Positions 4,979 to 10,778 of a stretch of 10,778 bases of DNA are shown here, piece after piece. Positions within the stretch are counted from its first letter, which is position 1, and every line of letters begins with the position of its first letter. The stretch is from DSAR01 sp034437315. GTDB taxonomy: Bacteria; Chloroflexota; Anaerolineae; B4-G1. The notes beneath the pieces were generated by a model. The model saw nothing but the letters and a program-made list of their open reading frames with translations, was not told the DNA's origin and ran no database searches. Position numbers and translations under genes: made by a program. Where the stretch lies: contig DAOTUC010000170.1 in assembly GCA_034437315.1 (NCBI GenBank), positions 1-10,778 of the forward strand, written 5' to 3'.

Positions 4979-6433
4979 ATGAGTAAGAGATGGTGGATGA
5001 TAATTGGCGCCGTCGTGATCGTCGGCCTGGGTTTGGGTGGCTGGCAGGTCGTCGCGGGGCGCCAAGAGGGCTCTACCCACGCGCAGGATGGCGCGGAGAC
5101 CGCCGTCGTCCAGCGCGGCACGTTGGTGGACGGTGTCGAGGGCGCGGGGAATCTGCGCCCGGCGAGCGAGATCGAGTTGGCGTTTCTCGCGGGCGGACGG
5201 GTGGTCGAGATCCTGGTCCAGGAGGAGCAGGCGGTGGCGCCGGGCCAGCCGTTGGCGCGGCTGGAGACGGACGAGTTGACCTGGCAGGTCGCCCGGGCGC
5301 GGGCCGCGTTGGCCTCAGCCGAAGGGCAACTGGCGCAGTTGGCGGCCCCGCCGCGGCCGGAGGAAGTGGCAGCCCCGGAGGCCAACCTGGCGGCGGCCCA
5401 AGGACAGGTGAACGCGGCCATCGCCAACCGGGATCAAGTCACTGCCGGGCCGGACGCGGCCGAGATCGCCGCGGCCGAGGCCCAGGTGGCCCAGGCCGAA
5501 ATGTCGCACCGTTCGGCCGTGCACGCCTACGACGCGGCCGATGAGGGGGACGAGGATCGGAAGGAGCAGGCGCGCTACGACCTGTGGGCGGCCGAGGTGG
5601 CGTTGGAGGCGGCCAAGACGCAACTGGACGTGTTGCGGCAGGGCACGACCGCCGAAGAGGTCCGCGCGGCCCAGGCGGAGGTGGCGCGGGCGGTGGCCCA
5701 GCGGGACGTAGCCCAGGCCCAACTCGACCTGCTGCTGGCGGGGGCCGGCGAGGAGCGGATATTGGCGGCCGAGGCGGCGGTGGCCCAGGCGCGGGCCGGC
5801 CTGGCCCAGGCGGAACTGGCCCTGGTGCGGGCCACGCTGACGGCGCGCGCGGATGCGCCGGTCTCGAATACGGTCACCTCGCTGGATGTGTCCCGGGGCG
5901 AGATGGTCGCCCCGGGACAACCGGTGCTGGTGTTGAGTGACCTGAGCGGCCTGGAGGTGGAGATCTACCTGGACGAGGCCGACGTGGCGCGGGTGGCGAT
6001 CGGGATGGAAGCGCAGGTGCGCTTGGACGCTTTACCCGATGTCGAGCTGCGGGGCGAGGTGACGCACATCGCGCCGGTAGGCAGCGTGGCCTCGGGCGTG
6101 GTGTTCTACCCGGTCACCGTCCGCTTGGCGCGGTCGAGCTTACCCGTGCGGGCCGGGATGACGGCCGACGTGGAGATCATCATCGCCTGTCGAGAGGACG
6201 CGTTGCTCGTCCCGCTGCGGGCTGTTCATACGGAGGGAGAACGGGTCTATGTTGAGGTCGAACGCGTCGTCGGCAACCGGGTCGAGGAAGTGGACGTCAT
6301 CCTGGGGATGATGACCGATACCGAGGCGGAGATCACCGCCGGTCTCGACGAGGGAGACGTGGTGCGCGTCGTCCCCCGTGCAGAATCGGGGGCCGGGCGG
6401 GGGATGTTCGGCCCGTTTGGCGGGGGGAATTAA
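4979..6433 (+). CDS. HlyD/MacA-type efflux adaptor, membrane-anchored paralogue
   Basis: The product is 484 residues and paralogous to the preceding gene along its length. Residues 6-27 form a single hydrophobic segment with no lipobox Cys, so it is anchored by a transmembrane helix or an uncleaved signal. The turn motif APPRPEEV is at about 123, and the helices carry the same DLLLAGA unit as the first adaptor. The usual TAPxDG entry to the second lipoyl half is changed here to TLTARADAPVSNTV. I chose ATG 4979 (MSKRWW, matching MNKRWH of the paralogue), with GGGAGG 10 bases upstream; an ATG at 4961 is possible. The gene starts 19 bases after the first adaptor stop and ends 1 base before the ATPase. 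It may form mixed or alternative adaptor rings with its neighbour. Confidence 0.92.
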   Translation: MSKRWWMIIGAVVIVGLGLGGWQVVAGRQEGSTHAQDGAETAVVQRGTLVDGVEGAGNLRPASEIELAFLAGGRVVEILVQEEQAVAPGQPLARLETDELTWQVARARAALASAEGQLAQLAAPPRPEEVAAPEANLAAAQGQVNAAIANRDQVTAGPDAAEIAAAEAQVAQAEMSHRSAVHAYDAADEGDEDRKEQARYDLWAAEVALEAAKTQLDVLRQGTTAEEVRAAQAEVARAVAQRDVAQAQLDLLLAGAGEERILAAEAAVAQARAGLAQAELALVRATLTARADAPVSNTVTSLDVSRGEMVAPGQPVLVLSDLSGLEVEIYLDEADVARVAIGMEAQVRLDALPDVELRGEVTHIAPVGSVASGVVFYPVTVRLARSSLPVRAGMTADVEIIIACREDALLVPLRAVHTEGERVYVEVERVVGNRVEEVDVILGMMTDTEAEITAGLDEGDVVRVVPRAESGAGRGMFGPFGGGN

Positions 6434-6434
6434 G

Positions 6435-7115
6435 ATGATTGAGATTGAGCAAGTTACCAAGGTTTACCAGATGGGCGAGGTAGCAGTCCACGCGTTGCGC
6501 GGCGTGTCGGCGCGGATCGAGCGCGGAGAGTGGGTGACCATCATGGGGCCATCGGGGTCCGGCAAGTCCACGCTGATGCACATCATCGGCTGCCTGGATA
6601 CGCCGACTTCGGGCGTGTATCGCCTGGACGGCGCCGAGGTGGGCGGCATGGACGACGACCAACTGGCCAACGTCCGCAACCGGCGCATCGGTTTCGTCTT
6701 CCAGTCGTTCAATTTGTTGCCCCGGACCAGCGCGTTGAAGCAGGTGATGTTGCCCATGCAGTACAGCCAGAACGGCTATCGTCCCTCCCCGGATGAGCGA
6801 GCGCAGCGAGCGCGGGCGGCGTTGGAGATGGTCGGGCTGGGCGCGCGTCTGGATCACGAACCGACCGAGCTTTCCGGCGGGCAGCAGCAGCGGGTGGCCA
6901 TTGCACGCTCCTTGGTCAACGATCCCGCCATCCTCATGGCCGACGAGCCAACAGGCAACCTGGACTCCCAGTCGGGGGGCGAGGTGATGGAGATCTTACA
7001 CCGCCTGCACGAGGACCAAGGCATCACTGTAGTGATGGTCACCCACGAGGACGAGATCGCCGCTCACGCTGAACGGGCGATTTACTTGCGCGACGGGTTG
7101 ATTGTCGATGCTTGA
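6435..7115 (+). CDS. MacB/LolD-type ABC transporter ATPase
   Basis: The product is 226 residues, a stand-alone nucleotide-binding subunit. Walker A GPSGSGKST is at 38-46, the Q-loop Gln at 90 in FVFQSFNLLP, the signature LSGGQQQR at 146-153, Walker B ILMADEP at 166-172 with catalytic Glu171, GNLD as D-loop, and the switch His at 204 in VTHE. All catalytic residues are present. This subfamily powers FtsX-fold permeases that work on extracytoplasmic substrates by mechanotransmission (MacB, LolCDE, YknY). The ATG is 1 base after the adaptor stop. The frame is open upstream within the adaptor, but MIEIEQVTKVY is the canonical family start. Confidence 0.96.
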   Translation: MIEIEQVTKVYQMGEVAVHALRGVSARIERGEWVTIMGPSGSGKSTLMHIIGCLDTPTSGVYRLDGAEVGGMDDDQLANVRNRRIGFVFQSFNLLPRTSALKQVMLPMQYSQNGYRPSPDERAQRARAALEMVGLGARLDHEPTELSGGQQQRVAIARSLVNDPAILMADEPTGNLDSQSGGEVMEILHRLHEDQGITVVMVTHEDEIAAHAERAIYLRDGLIVDA

Positions 7116-7137
7116 GAGACAGTGAAAGGAAGGATAG

Positions 7138-8406
7138 ATGATCGCAGACTTGTTGGAGAATCTACGTGTGGCGTTCGATGGGTTGGCGGCGAACAAGATG
7201 CGTTCGGGTTTGACGATGTTGGGCGTCATCATTGGGGTAGCGGCCGTCATCGCCTTGATGTCGGTCGGCGAGGGGGCGCAGGCGTCGATCACGGGCGAGA
7301 TCAGCAGTATTGGGTCTAACCTGTTCTTCGTGACGCCTGGCGCTGCGAGTTTTGGGCTGGCGCGCGGCGCGCGGGGTAGTGCACAAACGCTGACTTACGA
7401 GGACGCTCAAGCCATCGCCGATCCCGGCAACGTGCCCGACGCGGCCGTCGTCGTCCCGGAGTTCAGCCAGAATACCCAGATCATCTTCGGCGAGGAAAAC
7501 GTCAACGTCCCGGTGACGGGGGTGACGACGGGTTACCCGCACGCTTTCGACGGAGTCCAAGTGACGAGCGGGCGCTTTCTCCAGGAGCGGGACCTGGACA
7601 GGCGGGCGAACGTGGCCGTGCTGGGATACCAGACGGCAATCGACCTCTTCGGCGGTTTCGATCCGGTGGGACAAAAGATCAAGGTGGTGCTCCCGGGCGG
7701 CAACGGGGGCCGGGTTTCGCTGACCGTGGTGGGCGTCCTGGACGAGCGAAGCCGTTCGGGGATGATCGATCCCAACGAGATTGTGCTGTCACCCATCACG
7801 ACGGCCCAATCCAAGCTCTTCAACGGGCGCAACGCCTGGGGCAGCCTGATCGTGACACGCATCTACGTGAAGGCGGTCTCGGACGATCGGGTGGACACAG
7901 CCGCTGAGCAGGTCGCGGCGGTGCTACGCGACCGGCACAACCTCGACGACGACGACGAGGACGATTTCACGGTGATGACGCAGGACGAGATCCTGGAGAC
8001 GGTCACCATGGTCACCGACACATTGACCGTCTTCCTGGGCGCTATCGCCGGTATCTCGCTACTGGTGGGCGGGGTCGGCATTATGAATATCATGCTGGTC
8101 TCGGTGACGGAGCGGACGCGAGAGATCGGCATCCGCAAGGCCGTGGGAGCCCGCAAGTCCGACATCCTGGCCCAATTCCTCCTGGAGGCGGTGACGTTGA
8201 GCCTGCTGGGCGGGGTGATCGGCGTCCTGCTGGGCGTCGGGTTGGCCCGGGGAGTGGATATGACCGGGGTGATCGACTCGGTGGTCGCCCTCGATTCCAT
8301 CGCCATGGCGGTCGGCTTTTCCTTCGCCGTCGGACTTTTCTTCGGCATCTATCCGGCCAACCAGGCAGCGAAGATGCATCCGATTGAGGCGCTGCGGTAT
8401 GAATAG
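7138..8406 (+). CDS. MacB/FtsX-type ABC transporter permease
   Basis: The product is 422 residues. It has a first transmembrane helix at about 22-42, a large extracytoplasmic MacB core (about 43-290), and three C-terminal helices (about 296-320, 349-368, 381-402) of the FtsX domain. Conserved markers are NKMRSGLTMLGVIIGVAAV near the start, TREIGIRKAVGA at 327-338, and the terminal PIEALRYE. It pairs with the ATPase encoded 22 bases upstream and the two adaptors to form a tripartite-like exporter; without an outer-membrane channel gene the pump is probably of the monoderm YknXYZ kind. GGAAGGA lies just before the ATG. An acidic run of seven Asp/Glu (270-276) precedes the second helix. No clear terminator follows. 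Confidence 0.95.
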   Translation: MIADLLENLRVAFDGLAANKMRSGLTMLGVIIGVAAVIALMSVGEGAQASITGEISSIGSNLFFVTPGAASFGLARGARGSAQTLTYEDAQAIADPGNVPDAAVVVPEFSQNTQIIFGEENVNVPVTGVTTGYPHAFDGVQVTSGRFLQERDLDRRANVAVLGYQTAIDLFGGFDPVGQKIKVVLPGGNGGRVSLTVVGVLDERSRSGMIDPNEIVLSPITTAQSKLFNGRNAWGSLIVTRIYVKAVSDDRVDTAAEQVAAVLRDRHNLDDDDEDDFTVMTQDEILETVTMVTDTLTVFLGAIAGISLLVGGVGIMNIMLVSVTERTREIGIRKAVGARKSDILAQFLLEAVTLSLLGGVIGVLLGVGLARGVDMTGVIDSVVALDSIAMAVGFSFAVGLFFGIYPANQAAKMHPIEALRYE

Positions 8407-8425
8407 GTCAGTATGTTGGCCAGCT

Positions 8426-8495
8426 GGTATACCGGCATGTCGGTTGCCCAGATCGGTGCACCAGTCTACCTATATACCGATATATCGAGTATAAT
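8426..8495 (+). promoter_or_regulatory. Candidate promoter and operator of the two-component genes
   Basis: A perfect -10 box TATAAT lies at 8490-8495, 35 bases before the response regulator ATG. No acceptable -35 box exists at 16-18 bases, which would fit an activator-dependent promoter. The expected -35/-10 region holds a perfect palindrome CGATATATCG (8478-8487) flanked by TATAC and GTATA. The word TATACCG occurs twice, at 8428-8434 and 8473-8479. OmpR-family regulators often bind direct repeats, so autoregulation is possible but unproven. Confidence 0.45.
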
Positions 8496-8529
8496 GATGA
8501 AAAATTGAGGGATCTTGAAGGGACGGCGT

Positions 8530-9228
8530 ATGACGTATCAAACAATCCTGGTGGTGGATGACGAACCGCGCATTGTCGAGGTGGTGCAAGATTATCTGAA
8601 GCAAGCCGGTTACCGGGTGTCGGTCGCCCAGAATGGGCAGACGGCGTTGACCGTAGCCCGTCACGAGCGACCCGATTTGGTGGTGCTGGACCTGATGTTA
8701 CCCGGGGGGATGGACGGCCTGGAGGTCTGCCGTCGTCTGCGCCAGGACGCGACCCTGGCCGACGTGCCCATCATTATGCTGACCGCCCGCGTCGAGGAAA
8801 CGGACCGGATCGTGGGGCTGGAGCTGGGGGCCGACGATTACGTGACCAAGCCCTTCAGTCCGCGCGAGGTGGTGGCCCGCGTGCGGGCGGTGTTGCGTCG
8901 CGCCCACGGGGAGATGCAGCACGCAAGCGCCGTTCGCGCCGGCGAACTGACTATCGACCTGCGGGCGCGGCGCGTGACCCTGGGAGATGAGACGGTGTCG
9001 CTCACGCCGACGGAGTTCGACCTGTTGGCTGTTATGGCCCGCAGTCCCGGCTGGCCTTTCTCGCGCGCGCAACTCCTGGACCTGGTCTACGACGTGGCCT
9101 ACGACGGTTACGATCGGGCCATTGACTCCCACATCAAAAACCTGCGCCGCAAGATCGAGCCGGATTCCCGCGAGCCCCGCTACATTCTCACCGTCTATGG
9201 CGTGGGCTATAAATTCACGGAGCAATGA
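8530..9228 (+). CDS. OmpR/PhoB-family response regulator
   Basis: The product is 232 residues. The receiver domain (about 4-118) has acidic pocket residues Asp10 and Asp11, phosphoacceptor Asp54 in VVLDLMLP, Thr85 and Lys107 in TKPF. The winged-helix output domain (about 132-230) carries LTPTEFDLLAVMA and ends with YGVGYKF. All phosphotransfer residues are intact. It is a cytoplasmic DNA-binding regulator phosphorylated by the kinase encoded next. I chose ATG 8530, with AGGGA 6 bases upstream; a TTG at 8515 in the same frame has poor spacing. Its position after the efflux genes suggests control of the pump, of itself, or of both. Confidence 0.96.
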   Translation: MTYQTILVVDDEPRIVEVVQDYLKQAGYRVSVAQNGQTALTVARHERPDLVVLDLMLPGGMDGLEVCRRLRQDATLADVPIIMLTARVEETDRIVGLELGADDYVTKPFSPREVVARVRAVLRRAHGEMQHASAVRAGELTIDLRARRVTLGDETVSLTPTEFDLLAVMARSPGWPFSRAQLLDLVYDVAYDGYDRAIDSHIKNLRRKIEPDSREPRYILTVYGVGYKFTEQ

Positions 9229-9243
9229 CAGGGACGAGATAGA

Positions 9244-9270
9244 CCTCCCCCTGCTTGCGGAAGGGTGAGG
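9244..9270 (+). promoter_or_regulatory. Hairpin in the regulator-kinase gap
   Basis: CCTCCCCC (9244-9251) can pair with GGGTGAGG (9263-9270) with one mismatch, plus a further T-A pair next to the loop. It fills the 58-base gap and ends 16 bases before the kinase ATG. That ATG has only G-rich sequence upstream rather than a clear ribosome binding site, so the hairpin could limit kinase translation. There is no T tract, so it is not a terminator. Confidence 0.4.
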
Positions 9271-9286
9271 GGGCGGAAATCATCAG

Positions 9287-10654
9287 ATGAGTAAACTATT
9301 GTCCAAACTACGCCCGAAACTCCACATACCCCTTTTTGGGCAGTTGTCCCTGGCCTTTATATTGATTATCCTGCTGGTCGGCGGCGGCGTTTTGTTGGCC
9401 GGGCGCCTCGTGCTGAACCAGTTTGAGCGTTTTGACGACGGTGGCTATCCCTTGTTGGTCGGCCTTTGCGTCGAGCAACTGACCGGTCATTACGCGGATC
9501 AGCAAGGTTGGAGAGACGTCGAGCAGGTCATGGATCGGTTCCCGTGCCAGCGCATTCTGGATATCTGGGGGAAGGAAGGATACGTCGTCGTGGCCGATGC
9601 CGAGGGGACCATCGTGGCCTCCGACGAGACCGAGTGGCTGGGACAGACGCTAAACCAGCGGGAGCGGGCGTGGTCGATTCCACTCCAGGTGGACGATGAA
9701 CGGGTTGGTTTTTTGCTGATGTACGATCGAGAGGTGTCAAGCCGCGTGCGGGGGGCCTTTCAAACGCTGTTGATCTTGGGATTGGTCATCGGTATCTCCA
9801 GCTTGCTCATCAGCCTTTTGATCTCCCGTCGAATCAGCCGGCCCCTGGTCAATCTGACGGCAGCGACGCGCGATGTGGCCACCGGCGATCTCAGCGTACG
9901 CGTCCCTGTGGCGGCCCACGGTGAGATGCGCGAGTTGGCGATAGCCTTCAACCAGATGGCCCACGACTTGGCCCAGGCTGACGAGTTACGCCGCAATATG
10001 ACCGCCGATGTGGCCCACGAGTTGCGCACTCCCCTGAGCGTGATTCGAGGAAAATTAGAGGGCGTCCTCGACGGGGTCTATCCCGCCACGGCCCAACACC
10101 TAGAACCTGTGTTGGAAGAGGTCCGACTGCTGACCCGGCTGGTGGAAGATTTGCGTCTACTGGCGTTGGCTGAGGCGGGTCAATTGGCCCTCGAAAAGCG
10201 CCCGATAGACGTCGGTGACTTGTTGCGAGACGTTTACGTCAATTTTGGCCCCCAGGCTGCTGACCGGGGGGTGACGCTGGCGCTGGATCTGCTAGACGAT
10301 CTGCCGCCGGTGCTGGCCGATAGGCGGCGAATCTCGCAGGTGCTGGGCAATCTGCTGACCAACGCGCTGCGCTACACACCCCAAGGCGGATGTGTGACCC
10401 TGTCGGGGACGGCGAGCGACGGCGTCGTTGAGGCGGCGGTCTCTGACACTGGCGCCGGTATTCCTCCAGAGGACCTGCCCCACGTCTTCGAGCGCTTCTG
10501 GCGGGGCGAGAAATCTCGCACGCGGGCGGGTGGGGGAAGTGGGCTGGGGTTGGCAATAGCGAAACAATTGGTGGAAATACACGGCGGCGTCATTGGCGTG
10601 GAGACTGTGCCGGGTGAGGGCTCTACGTTCTGGTTCACACTGCCAGCGACTTGA
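9287..10654 (+). CDS. HAMP-containing sensor histidine kinase
   Basis: The product is 455 residues. A first membrane helix (about 19-39), an extracytoplasmic sensor region (about 40-155) and a second helix (about 161-179) are followed by HAMP (about 180-232). The dimerisation domain has phosphoacceptor His244 in AHELRTPLS. The ATP-binding domain has N-box Asn355 and Asn359, DTGAGIP from Asp387, the FERFWRG F-box, and GGGSGLGLAI from 415. All catalytic boxes are intact. The sensor region has a small PAS/Cache-like look (YVVVADAEGTIVASD) and two Cys, 61 and 87. The family resembles BaeS/VicK-type kinases that sense envelope or drug stress. It follows its cognate regulator by 58 bases; ATG 9287 is the natural start despite a weak ribosome binding site. 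Confidence 0.95.
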   Translation: MSKLLSKLRPKLHIPLFGQLSLAFILIILLVGGGVLLAGRLVLNQFERFDDGGYPLLVGLCVEQLTGHYADQQGWRDVEQVMDRFPCQRILDIWGKEGYVVVADAEGTIVASDETEWLGQTLNQRERAWSIPLQVDDERVGFLLMYDREVSSRVRGAFQTLLILGLVIGISSLLISLLISRRISRPLVNLTAATRDVATGDLSVRVPVAAHGEMRELAIAFNQMAHDLAQADELRRNMTADVAHELRTPLSVIRGKLEGVLDGVYPATAQHLEPVLEEVRLLTRLVEDLRLLALAEAGQLALEKRPIDVGDLLRDVYVNFGPQAADRGVTLALDLLDDLPPVLADRRRISQVLGNLLTNALRYTPQGGCVTLSGTASDGVVEAAVSDTGAGIPPEDLPHVFERFWRGEKSRTRAGGGSGLGLAIAKQLVEIHGGVIGVETVPGEGSTFWFTLPAT

Positions 10655-10778
10655 CACGCTCCAGGATTCGACGGCGCAGTTCCACGCCATCGGTCGTCCA
10701 ATAGTGGGTTTTTCAGCCAGGACAGGCCTACCATACAGGTAGGTTTCCCCCTCCCCAAGCCGCCTTCGGCACCCCCCC
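10635..10778 (-). CDS. Possible 3' end of a convergent gene (partial)
   Basis: A minus-strand frame enters from the right edge and stops with UGA at 10635-10637, giving 47 residues. Its last 35 or so residues look coding (PHYWTTDGVELRRRILERVK, with G/C-rich third positions). It overlaps the 3' end of the kinase gene tail to tail by 20 bases. The first 10 residues come from G-rich low-complexity sequence and are less convincing. I do not recognise the family. The alternative is a chance open frame in the kinase downstream region. Confidence 0.4.
10727..10746 (+). terminator. Weak terminator-like hairpin after the kinase gene
   Basis: CCTACC (10727-10732) pairs perfectly with GGTAGG (10738-10743) around a 5-base loop and is followed by only three T and then C-rich sequence. 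It lies 73 bases after the kinase stop. The short T tract makes termination uncertain, and the stem may instead lie inside the convergent reading frame. Confidence 0.3.

Noticed and set aside
4747..5427. Minus-strand frame of 226 residues across the adaptor junction
   Set aside because: It spans the boundary of two real genes on the opposite strand and shows only shadow composition.
7863..8348. Minus-strand Thr/Ser-rich frame in the permease gene
   Set aside because: It is the antisense of conserved FtsX-domain codons; no ribosome binding site or family match.

Overview
The window is GC-rich bacterial DNA with dense, tightly packed genes. Lineage cannot be proven from this alone. A Chloroflexota-type (Anaerolineae-like, single-membrane) organism is my best guess. 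The reasons are a lipoprotein efflux adaptor with Ala/Gln/Glu-rich repeat helices, a separate ATPase and permease as in monoderm YknXYZ-like systems, no TolC-type gene, and intergenic palindromes built from ATTCGTG and ATCCGTG words. UGA is a normal stop here, because several intact genes end with it.

Layout. Bases 1-860 hold no confident intact gene. The minus strand of 1-340 carries a protein-like reading frame broken by one UGA, and a clear rho-independent terminator on the plus strand sits at 750-772. Bases 860-2763 (minus strand) form a compact four-gene operon: a PadR-family repressor, a GyrI-like small-molecule-binding protein, and two Cys-rich DUF3795 proteins, the second with an added zinc ribbon. 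The three junctions in translation order are an 8-base overlap, a 4-base ATGA overlap, and a coupled junction where the preferred start lies 14 bases past the stop. A near-consensus sigma-70 promoter (TTGACA, 17-base spacer, TATTAT) overlaps a TATTATA/TATAATA inverted repeat just upstream of padR.

Bases 2764-3411 are a 648-base divergent intergenic region. It has a pyrimidine-rich stretch and three inverted-repeat blocks, two of them nested.

Bases 3412-8406 (plus strand) encode an efflux system: two tandem paralogous HlyD/MacA-type adaptors (the first a lipoprotein, the second with an N-terminal membrane anchor), a MacB/LolD-type ATPase, and a MacB/FtsX-type permease. Bases 8530-10654 encode an OmpR/PhoB-type response regulator and a HAMP-containing sensor histidine kinase. 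They probably sense an envelope or drug stress and regulate this locus or themselves. A convergent open frame at the right edge may be the 3' end of another gene.

Working together (inference): the PadR operon looks like a cytoplasmic sensing or sequestration module for a hydrophobic or metal-related compound. The divergent operon looks like a matching export pump with its own two-component system. Nothing in the sequence identifies the substrate. The least explained parts are the DUF3795 pair, the Cys-bearing insertion in the first adaptor, the doubled adaptor genes, and the intergenic palindromes.
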